DNA of 64,000 nt from Azospirillum thermophilum (GCF_003130795.1 NZ_CP029357.1:124001-188000); one strand, 5' to 3'; positions 1 to 11,491 are shown, counted from the first letter of the stretch. Notes: a model not told the origin generated them from the letters alone. A program made the numbers and translations.

Positions 1-384
1 GGTCCGGCATGCGGGCTCCCGGCATATGATGGGTGTCCATGGGAAGGCTCCTTTCCTGACGCGTCCCGCCCCTCCCGGCGCGGGAGAGGGGCTTTTGCCC
101 CGTTCCTTGCGGCACCCCGGCCCGTCCGGTACTCTCGGGTCCGTCAACGGCCCGGGATCCGTGAACCCGGCCCGGCAGCCGGACCGGACGCCGTGCAGCG
201 GCCGCACAACGGCTGTACGCGAACGGCCACCGTCACGTCATTGATCTGGAACAGGGATTCGCAGCCGGACGGATTGTGCACGGGAAACCCGTTGCACAAT
301 CCGCACAAGGACGTCCCCCACCGCCTCGCCGCGACCGTCGCGGGTGCCGATGCGGTGGGGGGAGGGAGCGTCAAAGGAGGGGCG
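1..384. other. Non-coding stretch downstream of hutU
   Basis: No convincing gene. Open frames here have arginine- and proline-rich, low-complexity translations typical of high-GC noise. The only structure I see is the hairpin at 270-303. The window starts inside this gap, so what lies to the left is unknown. Confidence 0.6.
270..303 (-). terminator. Hairpin downstream of hutU, possible terminator
   Basis: Arms CGGATTGTGC-ACGGG and CCCGT-(T)-GCACAATCCG flank an AAA loop: 15 paired bases with one bulged T. It lies about 80 bases past the hutU stop codon, where the leftward hut transcript should end. There is no T-tract after it on the minus strand, so it is not a textbook intrinsic terminator; it may instead protect the 3' end or assist Rho-dependent termination. 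Confidence 0.45.
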
Positions 385-2073
<1,689 letters not shown>

Positions 2074-2134
2074 CGCGGGAGTCCTCGAAAGGTCGGTCGG
2101 GGAAGGTCGGTCGGGGGAAGGAAAGGGGCGGGGG

Positions 2135-3673
2135 TCAGCCGGCAAGGCCCGGCAGCTCGGTCGCGGCCGCTCGGATCACCGCTCCCGCGGTGACGAGAGC
2201 GGTCGCGGCGGCGATGTCCGGGGCGAAGTGGCGGTCGTCCTCCAGATGCGGGACGACGGCACGCAGCCGCTCCCGCACCCGCTCCAGCGCCGGGCTGGAG
2301 GCGAGCGGCCGGTGGAAGTCGCAGGCCTGCGCGGCGGCCAGCAGCTCCAGCCCGACCACCGCGGCGGCGTTGCGCGCCATCGGCAGCAGGCGGCGGGCGC
2401 CATGAGCCGCCATCGACACATGGTCCTCCTGGTTGGCGGAGGTCGGGATGGAATCGACGCTGGCCGGATGGGCCATCTGCTTGTTTTCCGACACCAGCGC
2501 CGCCGCCGTCACCTGCGGGATCATGAAGCCGGAGTTGAGGCCGGGCCGCGGCGTCAGGAAGGCGGGCAGGCCGGACAGCGCCGGGTCGATCAGCATGGCG
2601 AGCCGCCGCTCGGTGATCGAGCCGACCTCGCACAACGCCATGGCGATCATGTCCGCGGCGAAGGCCACCGGCTCGGCATGGAAGTTCCCGCCGGAGATGA
2701 CCTCCCCGGTGTCGCTGAACACCAGCGGGTTGTCGGACACGCCGTTGGCCTCGTCGGCCAGCGTGTCGGCCGCCTTGCGCAGCAGGTCGAGGCAGGCGCC
2801 CATCACCTGCGGCTGGCAGCGCAGGCAGTAGGGGTCCTGCACCCGCGGGTCGCCCTCGCGGTGCGAGGCGCGGATGGCCGAGCCCTCCATCAGCCGGGCC
2901 AGCGCGTCGGCCACGTCGATCTGGCCGCGGTGGCGGCGCAGCCGGTGGATGCGCGGGTCGAACGGCCCGTCGGAGCCCTTGGCCGCGTCGGTGGCGAGCG
3001 CGCCGGTCACCAGTGCCGACTGGAACACCCGCTCGGCCTCGAACAGCCCGGCGAGCGCCAGGCCGGTGGACACCTGCGTGCCGTTCAGCAGCGCCAGCCC
3101 CTCCTTGGGGCCGAGCGTCAGCGGCTGCAGCCCGATGCCGGCCAGCGCCTCGACCGCCGGCACCCGCCCGCCCTTCACGAAGAACTCGCCGACCCCCATC
3201 AGGGCGGCGGTCAGATGAGCCAGCGGCGCCAGATCGCCCGATGCCCCGACCGAGCCCTGGCCCGGCACCACCGGGACCAGCCCGGCCGAAAAGCAGGCCT
3301 GCAGATGCTCCAGCGTCTCCCAGCGCACGCCCGACGCGCCCTGGGCGAGGCTCGCCAGCTTCAGCGCCATGATCAGCCGGACGATGGCCGGCTCCAGCGG
3401 CTCGCCGACGCCGGCGGCATGGGACAGCACGATGTTCCGCTGCAGCGCCGACAGGTCGGCCTCGGCGATCCGCACGCTGGCCAGCTTGCCGAAGCCGGTG
3501 TTGACGCCGTAGACCGGGGCGTCCTTGGCGATGATCCCGGCGATGACCTGCGCCCCGGCCTCCACCGCCGCGCGGCTCGCCGGGTCCAGGCTGGCGTCGG
3601 CCCCGCGGTAGATGTCGCGCCACACCGACAGGGGAACGGCGCCGGGGGAGAGGACGTGATGCAGGGCGGTCAT
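2135..3673 (-). CDS. hutH: Histidine ammonia-lyase (HutH)
   Basis: First step of histidine degradation: removes ammonia from L-histidine to give trans-urocanate. The 512-residue protein has the family signature [14 protein letters not shown] around residues 140-153; Ala144-Ser145-Gly146 cyclise to the MIO electrophile. Other conserved blocks are [11 protein letters not shown] and the QEDHVSM segment near residue 410. The start ATG overlaps the hutI stop in an ATGA (3670-3673), showing translational coupling with hutI upstream. The open frame continues upstream into hutI, but that part is shadow sequence. Induction is expected through HutC responding to urocanate. Confidence 0.97.
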   Translation of the reverse strand: MTALHHVLSPGAVPLSVWRDIYRGADASLDPASRAAVEAGAQVIAGIIAKDAPVYGVNTGFGKLASVRIAEADLSALQRNIVLSHAAGVGEPLEPAIVRLIMALKLASLAQGASGVRWETLEHLQACFSAGLVPVVPGQGSVGASGDLAPLAHLTAALMGVGEFFVKGGRVPAVEALAGIGLQPLTLGPKEGLALLNGTQVSTGLALAGLFEAERVFQSALVTGALATDAAKGSDGPFDPRIHRLRRHRGQIDVADALARLMEGSAIRASHREGDPRVQDPYCLRCQPQVMGACLDLLRKAADTLADEANGVSDNPLVFSDTGEVISGGNFHAEPVAFAADMIAMALCEVGSITERRLAMLIDPALSGLPAFLTPRPGLNSGFMIPQVTAAALVSENKQMAHPASVDSIPTSANQEDHVSMAAHGARRLLPMARNAAAVVGLELLAAAQACDFHRPLASSPALERVRERLRAVVPHLEDDRHFAPDIAAATALVTAGAVIRAAATELPGLAG

Positions 3674-4884
3674 TGCGGGATGCCTTTCCAGACGCGGGCG
3701 TGCAGGGGGTTGAAGCCGATGCGGTAGACCAGCTCGGCCGGCGTCTCCGCATCCCAGATCGCAAGGTCGCAGCGCTTGCCGGCCTCCAGCGTGCCGGCGG
3801 TCCCGGCAAGGCCGAGCGCGGCGGCGGCGTGGCGGGTCACCGCCAGCAGGCACTCCTCCACCGTCAGCCGGAACAGCGTCGCCCCCATGTTCATGGTCAG
3901 CAGCAGCGAGGTCAGCGGCGAGGTGCCGGGGTTGCAGTCGGTGGACAGCGCGATGGGCACGCCGTGCCGGCGCAGCAGCCCGACCGGCGGCAGCCTCGTC
4001 TCGCGCAGCATGTAGAAGGCGCCGGGCAGCAGCACCGCCACCGTGCCGGCCGCGGCCATGGCGGCGGCGCCCTCCTCGTCGAGATGTTCGAGATGGTCGG
4101 CCGACAAGGCGCCGCAGCGGGCGGCCAGCGCCGCCCCGCCGAGGTTGGAGAGCTGCTCGGCATGCAGCTTGACCGGCAGGCCGAGGCGGCGGGCGGTGTC
4201 GAACAGCCGGGCGATCTGGGCGGTCGAGAAGGCGATGCCCTCGCAGAAGCCGTCCACCGCATCGACCAGCCCCTCGGCGGCCAGCGCCGGCAGGACGATG
4301 TCGCACAGCTCGTGGATGTAGGCGTCCTTGTCGGTCTGCCCCGGCGGCAGGGCGTGGGCGCCGAGGAAGCTGGTCACCACCCGCACCGGCCGCAGCTCGC
4401 CCAGCCGGCGGGCGGCGCGCAGCATGGTCCGCTCATGCTCCAGGTCCAGCCCGTAGCCGGACTTGATCTCGACCGTCGTGACCCCCTCGGCCAGCAGATG
4501 GTCCAGGCGGGGCAGGGCGCTCGCCACCAGCCCGTCCTCCCCGGCGGCGCGGGTCGCCGTGACGGTGGAGACGATGCCGCCGCCGGCCCGCGCGATCTCC
4601 TCGTAGGAGGCGCCGCGCAGCCGCATCTCGAACTCGGTGGCGCGGTTGCCGCCATGGACGAGGTGGGTGTGGCAGTCGATCAGGCCGGGGGTGACGAGCC
4701 GCCCGCCGCAGTCATGGACCGTGGCACCGGCCGCCGCGTCCGGCAGCCCGGCGTGCGGGCCGGCATAGAGGATCGTGCCGTTCTCGGCCAGCACCGCGCC
4801 GTCCTCGACGACGCCGATGCCGGCGGCCATCGGCACCAGCCGGGCATTGGTGAAGAGGGCGAGGGAGGTGGGCGTGGGAGACAT
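3670..4884 (-). CDS. hutI: Imidazolonepropionase (HutI)
   Basis: Third step: hydrolyses imidazolone propionate to N-formimino-L-glutamate. It is a 404-residue amidohydrolase with the metal-binding HTH at residues 72-74 ([14 protein letters not shown]), the [12 protein letters not shown] block, SADHLEH, and the [10 protein letters not shown] motif holding the metal-ligand aspartate. The ATG at 4884 matches the usual family start (short tail before the FTNARLV strand); an upstream in-frame start at 4956 would run through the HutC operator. First gene of the hutI-hutH-hutU unit, overlapping hutH by four bases. Confidence 0.96.
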   Translation of the reverse strand: MSPTPTSLALFTNARLVPMAAGIGVVEDGAVLAENGTILYAGPHAGLPDAAAGATVHDCGGRLVTPGLIDCHTHLVHGGNRATEFEMRLRGASYEEIARAGGGIVSTVTATRAAGEDGLVASALPRLDHLLAEGVTTVEIKSGYGLDLEHERTMLRAARRLGELRPVRVVTSFLGAHALPPGQTDKDAYIHELCDIVLPALAAEGLVDAVDGFCEGIAFSTAQIARLFDTARRLGLPVKLHAEQLSNLGGAALAARCGALSADHLEHLDEEGAAAMAAAGTVAVLLPGAFYMLRETRLPPVGLLRRHGVPIALSTDCNPGTSPLTSLLLTMNMGATLFRLTVEECLLAVTRHAAAALGLAGTAGTLEAGKRCDLAIWDAETPAELVYRIGFNPLHARVWKGIPQ

Positions 4885-4927
4885 GGGATCGGGGCTCCAC
4901 CGCTGGGTCTCTTGAACCTGTCCATGA

Positions 4928-4939
4928 TTGTATATACAA
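4928..4939. promoter_or_regulatory. HutC-type operator between hutI and hutC
   Basis: Perfect 12-base palindrome TTGTATATACAA, 43 bases upstream of the hutI start and 138 bases upstream of hutC. It matches the general form of HutC operators known from pseudomonads. It is an AT-rich island in very GC-rich DNA and shares the core TGTAYRTACA with sites at 11324 and 12171. Likely represses hutIHU and possibly hutC itself. Confidence 0.75.
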
Positions 4940-5077
4940 CTGGAGGCGCGAGGCAAGGGGCCGCGTTGGGAACCGCAGCGGCGGGCTTGCCTCGGCCGGG
5001 CGAACCGTGTCCAGTTCGCGCGGCCCGTCCGCCAGCCGAAGCAATTGGACCTCCCGAAGCGCTTGGAACCCGATGCG

Positions 5078-5803
5078 ATGAGTGCCCTGCCCGCCGCTGC
5101 CAGCCCGCTCTACGAGAAGGTCAAGTCCTACATCCTCGGCAACATCAGCTCGGGGGACTGGCCGGCCGACCGCCGCATCCCGTCGGAGAACGAGCTGTCC
5201 GCCGCACTCGGCATCTCCCGCATGACGATCAACCGCGCGCTGCGCGAGCTGAGCGACGCCGGGGTGCTGGTGCGCGTGCAGGGAGTGGGAACCTTCATCG
5301 CCGCGCCGAAGGCCCAGTCGGACCTGTTGGAGATCAACAACATCGCGGAGGAGATCGCCCGGCGCGGCCACCGCCACCGGGCGGAGGTGGTGACGCTGGA
5401 ACGGATCCCGCTGCCGCCCGACCTGCGCCTGTCCTTCGAGAGCGGCGACGTCACGGAGGTGTTCCACTCCGTCGTCGTGCATTACGAGAACGACCTCGCG
5501 GTGCAGCTCGAGGAGCGCTTCGTCAACCCGCTGCTGGTCCCCGACTACGGCGCGCAGGACTTCGGCCGCATGACGACCTACGATTATCTCGTCAGCGTGA
5601 CCCCGATCACCGAGCTGGAGCATGTCATCTCCGCCATCTCCGCCGACGCGGCGATCGCGGCCCACCTGCACATCGCGCCGGGCGCGCCCTGCCTGCTGCT
5701 CCACCGCCGCACCTGGTCGGGCGACCGGGTGGCGACCGTCAACCGCCTGATCTATGCCGGCGACCGCTACGCGCTGGGCAGCCGCCGCAAGACGGGGCGG
5801 TGA
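5078..5803 (+). CDS. hutC: Histidine utilization repressor (GntR/HutC family)
   Basis: Transcriptional repressor of the hut genes, expected to release DNA when it binds urocanate. The 241-residue product has an N-terminal GntR winged helix ([11 protein letters not shown], then [43 protein letters not shown], about residues 8-75) and a C-terminal UTRA effector domain. The ATG at 5078 places the winged helix right at the N-terminus as in the family; a longer frame from 4928 would begin inside the operator palindrome and is rejected. It is divergent from hutIHU with the operator between. Confidence 0.94.
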   Translation: MSALPAAASPLYEKVKSYILGNISSGDWPADRRIPSENELSAALGISRMTINRALRELSDAGVLVRVQGVGTFIAAPKAQSDLLEINNIAEEIARRGHRHRAEVVTLERIPLPPDLRLSFESGDVTEVFHSVVVHYENDLAVQLEERFVNPLLVPDYGAQDFGRMTTYDYLVSVTPITELEHVISAISADAAIAAHLHIAPGAPCLLLHRRTWSGDRVATVNRLIYAGDRYALGSRRKTGR

Positions 5804-6224
5804 AGGGGAGGGTCCGCCTCGCGCTATATCGATATTGTACGCCTCCCGTCGCCCTCTCGGACGGCCATGACCTGTCACGCTTCGATTGCGGGACGCCGGC
5901 CCTCAATGACTGGCTGCGCAAGCGGGCGCTGAAAAGCCATCAATCCGGTGGCTCCCGCGTGTTCGTCCTCTGTCACGGCCGCGACGTCATCGCCTGTTAC
6001 AGTCTGGCGATGGGGCCGTGTTCCATGATTGCGCCACCGGAAAGGTCAGGCGGAACATGCCGGATCCGATACCGGTCGTGATCGTCGGGCGGCTGGCGGT
6101 GGATGTCCGTTGGGCGGGACAGGGACCCGGCTCGTCGCTGCTGCGCGATGCCGCCTTGAAGGCTCTCAAGGCAGCCGAACTTGCCGGGGCGCGTGCCCGG
6201 GATCAGAAGCTGTTCCGCTCGTGA
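5800..6224 (+). pseudogene. Frameshifted and truncated GNAT acetyltransferase (TacT-type toxin remnant)
   Basis: Two reading frames together encode the front of a GNAT toxin. The first (about 5800-6015) reads DLSRFDCGTPALNDWLRKRA and RVFVLCHGRDVIACYSLAMG; the second (from about 6016) reads GKVRRNMPDPIPVVIVGRLA and GQGPGSSLLRDAALKALKAAE. Restoring one G in the GGGG run at 6013-6018 joins them as SLAMGAVFHD. After AELAGARA the homology stops and the frame ends at 6224, so roughly the last 50-60 residues of the family (the end of the GNAT fold) are missing. No DUF1778 antitoxin partner lies upstream. The tail overlaps the end of the convergent ABC ATPase gene. The truncation means it is dead even if the frameshift is a sequence error. 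Confidence 0.8.
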
Positions 6225-7039
6225 TAGGTCTGGAGGAACTGGCGCACGCGCGGTTCGGCGGATTCGTGGAAGACGTGGGTCGGGGTGCCGTATTCGACGA
6301 TCCGGCCGCCGTCCAGGAAGGCGACGCGGTCGGCGACATGGGCGGCGAATCCCATCTCGTGCGTCACCACAACCATCGTCATGCCGTCGGCGGCAAGGTC
6401 GCGCATCACCTGCAGCACTTCGCCCACCAGCTCGGGGTCGAGCGCCGAGGTCGGCTCGTCGAACAGGATGACGTGCGGCTCCATGGCGACGACGCGGGCG
6501 ATGGCGACGCGCTGCTGCTGGCCGCCCGACAGGCGGTTCGGGTAGGCATGCATCCGCTCCGCCAGTCCGACGCGCGTCAGCACCGCCTCGGCCCGGCTCT
6601 TCGCCTCGGCCGCCGGCAGGCCGCGCACCTGGACCAGCGCCTCCGCGACATTCTCCAGCGCCGTCATGTGCGGCCACAGGTTGAAGTGCTGGAACACCAT
6701 GCCGACGTTGCGCCGCAGCTCGCGGAGCTGGCGGTTCGGCACGCGGCGGCGCGGCGTCTCCTCGGTGTAGCCGACCAGCCGGCCCTCGATGCGGATCTCG
6801 CCCGCGTCGTAGGTCTCCAGGAAGTTGATGCAGCGCAGCAGCGTGCTCTTGCCCGAGCCGCTGGGGCCGATCAGGCAGACGACCTCGGAGCGGTTGACCG
6901 TCAGCGAGACGTTGCGCAGCACCTGCGTCTGGCCGAACGACTTGCTGACGTTGGCGATCTCGATCATCGGGGTCGCGGTCGGGTCCGTGGCCTTGGCGGC
7001 GGGCACCGTGGCGGCGTTCTGGTCGGAGGCGGCGGACAT
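6203..7039 (-). CDS. Polar amino acid ABC transporter, ATP-binding protein
   Basis: Cytoplasmic ATPase of an amino acid importer (GlnQ/HisP type). The 278-residue product has Walker A GPSGSGKS at residues 58-65, the Q-loop in [14 protein letters not shown], signature [14 protein letters not shown], Walker [13 protein letters not shown] and the switch histidine in [11 protein letters not shown] 25-residue alanine-rich N-terminal extension precedes the [12 protein letters not shown] core. Start and the preceding permease stop overlap in TGATG at 7039-7041, so translation is coupled. Position between hut genes suggests histidine, urocanate or a related imidazole compound as substrate; this is inferred from context only. 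Confidence 0.93.
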   Translation of the reverse strand: MSAASDQNAATVPAAKATDPTATPMIEIANVSKSFGQTQVLRNVSLTVNRSEVVCLIGPSGSGKSTLLRCINFLETYDAGEIRIEGRLVGYTEETPRRRVPNRQLRELRRNVGMVFQHFNLWPHMTALENVAEALVQVRGLPAAEAKSRAEAVLTRVGLAERMHAYPNRLSGGQQQRVAIARVVAMEPHVILFDEPTSALDPELVGEVLQVMRDLAADGMTMVVVTHEMGFAAHVADRVAFLDGGRIVEYGTPTHVFHESAEPRVRQFLQTYHERNSF

Positions 7040-7713
7040 CAGGCGGTGGTCCCTGGCTTGGCGGACAGATAATGGGTCAGGCGGGCCTCGACGCGGCGGG
7101 CGAGGCGCGACAGCACCTCCACCAGCAGCCAGTAGAAGACCGCCATGACGAAGATGGTCTCGAAGCTGGCGAAGGTCTCGGCCGCCATGGTCTGGGCCTC
7201 GTACATCAGCTCCGGCACGGTCAGCAGCGACAGGACGACCGTCTCCTTGGTCAGGATGATCATCATGTTCACCAGCGTCGGCAGGATCTGGACGAGCATG
7301 GTCGGCATCACGATGCGGCGCAGGATCGCCCCCGGCGGCATGCCGAGGCTTTCCGCCGCCTCGACATAGCCGCGCGGCACGGCCAGGAAGCCGCCGCGGA
7401 AGATCTCCGCGAAATAGGCGCTGCCGTAGATGCCCAGCCCGACGATGCCCGCACTCGTCGCCTCGAGCTGCAGCCCGAACGACGGCCCACCATAGTAGAG
7501 CAGGAAGAGCTGCACCAGGAAGGGCGTGCCCCGCACCACCTCGATGTAGGCGCGCAGGACGGCGTTCAGCGGCGCCCAGCCCAGGCGCTGCAGCAGCGCG
7601 ATGACGAAGCCGATGACGATGCCGAGCGCCGTGCCGGACGCCCAGCACAGCACGGTCATGCCGAAGCCGCTCAGCAGCGACGGCCCGTAGCGGGAGATGA
7701 GGTCCATGTCCAT
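7039..7713 (-). CDS. Polar amino acid ABC transporter permease
   Basis: Inner-membrane permease of the HisMQ/GlnP family, 224 residues. It starts with a hydrophobic segment ([20 protein letters not shown]) and carries the conserved [20 protein letters not shown] block and the cytoplasmic coupling motif [20 protein letters not shown] that docks on the ATPase. It overlaps the ATPase gene by one base and follows the second permease by 19 bases. The two permeases would form a heterodimer around the translocation path. Confidence 0.92.
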   Translation of the reverse strand: MDMDLISRYGPSLLSGFGMTVLCWASGTALGIVIGFVIALLQRLGWAPLNAVLRAYIEVVRGTPFLVQLFLLYYGGPSFGLQLEATSAGIVGLGIYGSAYFAEIFRGGFLAVPRGYVEAAESLGMPPGAILRRIVMPTMLVQILPTLVNMMIILTKETVVLSLLTVPELMYEAQTMAAETFASFETIFVMAVFYWLLVEVLSRLARRVEARLTHYLSAKPGTTA

Positions 7714-7732
7714 GGAATGCTCCTGCGTCCCG

Positions 7733-8380
7733 TCAGGCCGTCTTCAGGCGGCGTTCGGCGTAGCTGCCGAGCAGGGCGAGGCAGCCGTTGATCACCAGAT
7801 AGATCAGCCCGGCCATCGCGTACATCTCCAGATGGCGGTAGGTGGTCGCGGCGGCGGTCTGGCTGACGCGGGTCAGCTCCGCCACCCCGACGACGGAGAT
7901 CAGCGAGGAGGCCTTCAGCAGCAGGATCAGCTCGTTGACCAACGCCGGGATGGAGATGCGGAAGGCCTGCGGCAGCAGGATGCGCCGCCAGATCCGGCTC
8001 TCCGAGAAACCCAGCGCCAGCGCCGCCTCGCTCTGCCCGTGCGGGATGGCGTTCAGCGCACCGCGGTAGATCTCCGACACATAGGCGCCCGACGCCAGCC
8101 CCAGCGCGGCGATGGCGGCGACCAGCGGCGGGACGTTGATGCCGATCAGCGGCAGCATGTAGTAGATCAGCAGAAGCTGGATCAGCAGCGGCACGCCGCG
8201 GAAGAAGCTGACATAGACGGCGCCGACCAGATCGCCCGCCCGCCCGCCGGACAGCCGCATGACGCAGGTCAGCGCGCCGATGATCTGGCCCAGCAGGATG
8301 CCGGCCAGCGACACGGCGATGGTCATGCCCGCGCCCTTCAGCAGGAAGGGCAGGTTGTTGGCAAGGACGGTGAAGCTCAT
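7733..8380 (-). CDS. Polar amino acid ABC transporter permease
   Basis: Second inner-membrane permease of the same importer, 215 residues, with five or so hydrophobic segments, the SFFRGVPLLIQLLLIYYMLP block and the coupling motif EAALALGFSESRIWRRILLP. The ATG at 8380 is preferred over a GTG one codon upstream. It sits between the binding-protein gene and the first permease, giving the classic order binding protein, permease, permease, ATPase. Confidence 0.92.
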   Translation of the reverse strand: MSFTVLANNLPFLLKGAGMTIAVSLAGILLGQIIGALTCVMRLSGGRAGDLVGAVYVSFFRGVPLLIQLLLIYYMLPLIGINVPPLVAAIAALGLASGAYVSEIYRGALNAIPHGQSEAALALGFSESRIWRRILLPQAFRISIPALVNELILLLKASSLISVVGVAELTRVSQTAAATTYRHLEMYAMAGLIYLVINGCLALLGSYAERRLKTA

Positions 8381-8468
8381 CACCGGAGGGTTCCTGCGGT
8401 CGTGCGGGGGGGACGGCGGAAGGGCTCCGCCGTCCGGATGTCATCGATCGCGATCGGACGCGCCGCGA

Positions 8469-9344
8469 TCAGAAGGAGGGCTCGGGAACCGTCGTCGGCA
8501 GCTCCGACGTGGCGCCCAGCCACTTCTTGTGGATCGCCGCCATGCGGCCGTCCTTGTTGATCTTCGCCAGCGCCTCGTTCACCGCGGCGACCAGCGAGGC
8601 GTCCTCCTCGCCCTTGCGGCCGACCCAGGAGAAGTAGGTCGGCTTGCCGAAGGGCGGCAGCACGACGCCGAAGGTGTCCGGCCGCTGGGCGGCGGCATAG
8701 GACAGGTTCGGCAGCGAGTTGACCGAGGCGTCGACGCGGCCGGCCGCCAGCTCCGCATAGGACTGGTTGCTGTCGACATACTCCTTGAACTCGACCTTCA
8801 GGCCCTTGGCCGCGGCGAATTCCTTGATCTGGGCGAGCTGCGAGGTGCCCTTGCCGCCGCCGACCTTCTTGCCGTTGATGTCCTCCGGCTTGGTGATCGA
8901 GGCGTCGCCTGCGCGCTTCATCAGGGCGGCCGTCGCCTCGGAGATCGGAATGGTGAAGGCGTAGCGCGCCATGCGCTCCTTGGTGATGGTCACCGGCGCG
9001 ATCACCAGATCGAACTTCTTGGCCTCCAGGCCGGGCAGCACGCTGGTCCAGGGCAGGTCGAGATACTCGGCCTTGACGCCCATCTCCTTCGCCACCTCGT
9101 CGATCAGCTCGCGGTCGATGCCCTTGTAGGTCTCGCCCTCGATCATGTCGAAGGGCGGGAACTGCATCTCGGTCGCGACCTTCAGCACGCCGGCGGCCTT
9201 GACGTTGGCGAGCGTGTCGGCCTGCGCGGCCGGTGCCGCCGACAGCACGGCGGCCACCGCCACCGCGGCGGTCAGCGCGGCCTTCAGGCCGCTGCGGCGG
9301 GTCATGGAACGGAACATCGTGAAGGCCCCCATCTTGTACGACAT
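8469..9344 (-). CDS. Periplasmic amino acid-binding protein (solute-binding family 3)
   Basis: Captures the substrate in the periplasm for the adjacent ABC importer. The 291-residue precursor has a positively charged start, a hydrophobic core (LTAAVAVAAVLSAAPA) and a likely cleavage after AAQA, before DTLANVKAAGVLKVATE. The mature protein shows the family blocks PPFDMIE, GIDRELIDEVAKEMGVK, DLVIAPVTITKERM and RVDASVNSLP. A GGGAG-like ribosome site lies about ten bases before the ATG at 9344. Adjacent HutC-like regulation suggests an imidazole amino acid ligand, but the sequence does not prove it. Confidence 0.92.
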   Translation of the reverse strand: MSYKMGAFTMFRSMTRRSGLKAALTAAVAVAAVLSAAPAAQADTLANVKAAGVLKVATEMQFPPFDMIEGETYKGIDRELIDEVAKEMGVKAEYLDLPWTSVLPGLEAKKFDLVIAPVTITKERMARYAFTIPISEATAALMKRAGDASITKPEDINGKKVGGGKGTSQLAQIKEFAAAKGLKVEFKEYVDSNQSYAELAAGRVDASVNSLPNLSYAAAQRPDTFGVVLPPFGKPTYFSWVGRKGEEDASLVAAVNEALAKINKDGRMAAIHKKWLGATSELPTTVPEPSF

Positions 9345-9446
9345 AGTCTCGCCACTCCCTGTTCTATGGTTGCTGCATTCTGTGCTTGAGGTCCAGGCTG
9401 CCCGCCGGGAGCCCGCGCCGCGCCGGCCGCCTCCGGGGGCGGGCGG

Positions 9447-10226
9447 TCAGGCCGCATCCTCCCGGTTCAGTTCCGCCACGATCGCCGGCTCGGAGGTTCC
9501 GCTGAGGACGAAGCGCTCGCCGACCGCGGTCAGGTAAACCAATGTGACCGGCATGCCAAGATGCATGGTGCGGCGCTCCACCACCAGACAGGCCGTGCCG
9601 CGGTCGATGTTCAGCTTTTCCGCCACCTCCGCCGATGCGGCGACGGCGCGGGCGATGTGCTGGGCGGTCGACCAGGGGACATGCTGCGACAGCCAGCGGC
9701 CGGGCGGCACGTCGCGGAAGTCCTCCTCCGCCGCGTCGGGCACGGCGTCCAGGTTGATCCATCGCCGTTCGAGCTGCAGCGGCACGCCGTCGCCCAGATG
9801 CAGGCACTCGACCGACAGCAGCGGCGCCTCCGCCGCGACGTCCGGCCAGTGCGTGCCGTTGCGGCCGTTCGCCACCGTCTCGCGGCGCAGGATCCGGTGC
9901 TCGTAGAGGCCGCCCCAGCCGGCCACCACCTCGCCGATGTCGGGGATCGGCAGCACGAAGCCGCCCTGGCGCTGGGCGGCGACGAAGGTGCCGGCCTTGC
10001 GCCGCCGTACCAGGAACCCCTCGCGCGCCAGCATGCCGATCGCCTTGTGCGCGGTCTGGCGCGACACCCCGTAATGGGCGGCGATCTGCTCCTCGCCGGG
10101 CAGCCGTTCGCCGACCGCCAGCCCGCCGCGCAGGATCTGCCGGGCGAGCGCGCGCTTCAACTGGGTGAAGAGCGGCCCTTTCCCGTCCAGACGCTCCGCA
10201 AGGCGCGGGGCCGGCTTGCCGGTCAT
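9447..10226 (-). CDS. Second HutC-like GntR/UTRA transcriptional regulator
   Basis: A 259-residue paralogue of HutC: GntR winged helix in the first 80 residues (GPLFTQLKRALARQILRG, RLPGEEQIAAHYGVSRQTAHKAIGMLAREGFLVRRRKAGTFV with the helix-turn-helix in the middle) and a UTRA effector domain (LLSVECLHLGDGVPLQLERR, GTACLVVERRT). The start ATG overlaps the oxygenase stop in ATGA (10223-10226), so it is translated with that gene. It likely controls the transporter, oxygenase and hutGF half through the TGTAYRTACA sites at 11324 and 12171. Its effector could be urocanate or a later intermediate; unknown. Confidence 0.88.
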   Translation of the reverse strand: MTGKPAPRLAERLDGKGPLFTQLKRALARQILRGGLAVGERLPGEEQIAAHYGVSRQTAHKAIGMLAREGFLVRRRKAGTFVAAQRQGGFVLPIPDIGEVVAGWGGLYEHRILRRETVANGRNGTHWPDVAAEAPLLSVECLHLGDGVPLQLERRWINLDAVPDAAEEDFRDVPPGRWLSQHVPWSTAQHIARAVAASAEVAEKLNIDRGTACLVVERRTMHLGMPVTLVYLTAVGERFVLSGTSEPAIVAELNREDAA

Positions 10227-11233
10227 CGTCCCGCCGCTCCGCCGCCGGCCTGCGCCTGCCCGGTTGCCTGGATGGACTGGCGGTGCCGCTTGGACTCGGC
10301 GATGCGGTTCTGGATGTGGTCGCCGGCCTGGATCGGCGGAAAGTTCGGCGCGTCGTCGAGGTCGAGCGCCGCCAGCAGTTCCCGCGAATCGACCAGCGCC
10401 GTGTAGGTCGGGTCGTAGAAGGTGGCGATGGACAGCCGCTCCTGCCCGCTGCGGTTGACCACGCGGTGCGGCGTCGACTTGAAGCGCCCGTTGCTCCAGC
10501 GCTCCAGCAGGTCGCCGACATTCACGACGAAGCTGCCGGCCATCGGCGGTGCCGGCACCCAGGCGCCGTCCAGCCGTTGCGCCTCCAGCCCGCCGGTGCC
10601 GTCCTGGTACAGCAGCGTGATGCAGCCATAGTCGGTGTGCGGGGCGACGCCATACTGGTCCTCGCCCATCTCCGCCGGCTGCGGCGGGTAGTAGATCGCC
10701 TGCGTCCGCTGCATCGGCTTGGCGTAGCGCGCGTCGAAGAAGGACTCCGGCAGGCCGAGCGCGAGCGCCACGCCGCGCAGCAGCCGCGCGCCGCATGCGC
10801 CGGTCTCCCGGTAGTAGGCCTCCATCGCCGGCCGGAAGCCGGGCGGGCCGTCGGGCCAGCGGTTGGGGCCGCGCAGGGGCTGGCCGGCCAGCACGTCCGG
10901 ATCGGTCTCCGGCAGGTCCAGCCCCATCTGGAAGAACTCTTTGAAGTCCGGCCGGCTGGCGCCGTACATCAGCGCGCCGCCGATGGCGTGCCAGCCGCGG
11001 AAGCGGGCATCCGCCGCCGCCCCGGCCTTCGCCTCGGCCGGTTGGCGGAAGAACAGCCTCGCCTCGGCGAGCGCCGTGTCGATGACCTCCTGCGGCACAC
11101 CATGGCCGGTGATGTAGAAGAAGCCGGTCGTGCCGCAGGCTTCGGCGATCCGTTCACCGACCTCCCGCCTGTCGGCGAAGTCGGGGGAGCACAGGGCGGC
11201 GACGTCGATGATGGGAAGACCTGGATCAGACAT
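10223..11233 (-). CDS. 2-oxoglutarate/Fe(II)-dependent oxygenase, isopenicillin N synthase-like
   Basis: A 336-residue non-heme iron oxygenase. The N-terminal DIOX_N region (LPIIDVAALCSPDFADRREV, GFFYITGHGVP) is followed by the double-stranded beta-helix with the iron triad His199-Thr-Asp201 and His256 (STPHRVVN), and the 2-oxoglutarate pair Arg266-Leu-Ser268. All key residues are present, so it should be active. The substrate is unknown. Its coupling to a HutC-like repressor and position inside a hut locus point to an imidazole, amino acid or nitrogenous compound feeding into histidine catabolism. It is the first gene of the leftward unit that continues into the regulator and probably the transporter. 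Confidence 0.88.
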   Translation of the reverse strand: MSDPGLPIIDVAALCSPDFADRREVGERIAEACGTTGFFYITGHGVPQEVIDTALAEARLFFRQPAEAKAGAAADARFRGWHAIGGALMYGASRPDFKEFFQMGLDLPETDPDVLAGQPLRGPNRWPDGPPGFRPAMEAYYRETGACGARLLRGVALALGLPESFFDARYAKPMQRTQAIYYPPQPAEMGEDQYGVAPHTDYGCITLLYQDGTGGLEAQRLDGAWVPAPPMAGSFVVNVGDLLERWSNGRFKSTPHRVVNRSGQERLSIATFYDPTYTALVDSRELLAALDLDDAPNFPPIQAGDHIQNRIAESKRHRQSIQATGQAQAGGGAAGR

Positions 11234-11323
11234 ATCGCATCTCTCCCAGGATCATGCCGCAAGCGGATTTTCTTGAGGAAATCCGTCAGGAAGCGGTGCC
11301 TCACGCTGTTGGGGCAAATGTTA

Positions 11324-11333
11324 TGTACGTACA
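11324..11333. promoter_or_regulatory. HutC-type operator upstream of the oxygenase
   Basis: Palindrome TGTACGTACA in an AT-richer stretch about 90 bases before the oxygenase start and 158 bases before the SGNH hydrolase start. It shares the TGTAYRTACA core with the sites at 4929 and 12171. Best explained as the operator of the adjacent HutC-like regulator. Confidence 0.6.
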
Positions 11334-11376
11334 AAAACCATGTCAACACGCAAAGCCGCTTTTTTGTCCATCGCAG

Positions 11377-11390
11377 AACTATGCATAGTT
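11377..11390. promoter_or_regulatory. Perfect 14-base palindrome in the divergent intergenic region
   Basis: AACTATGCATAGTT reads the same on both strands and sits between the oxygenase and the SGNH hydrolase, 44 bases from the TGTACGTACA site. The sequence differs from the HutC core, so a different regulator is possible. No other copy was noticed in the window. Confidence 0.4.
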
Positions 11391-11491
11391 TTTGTGCGTA
11401 GCTGATCACGGGATTTGCAGCGGGATGGTGAAGAACGCGTCATCGCGCTGTTGAGTCCGTATGATGGCCGAGCCGCCAGGGACCGCGCCCC

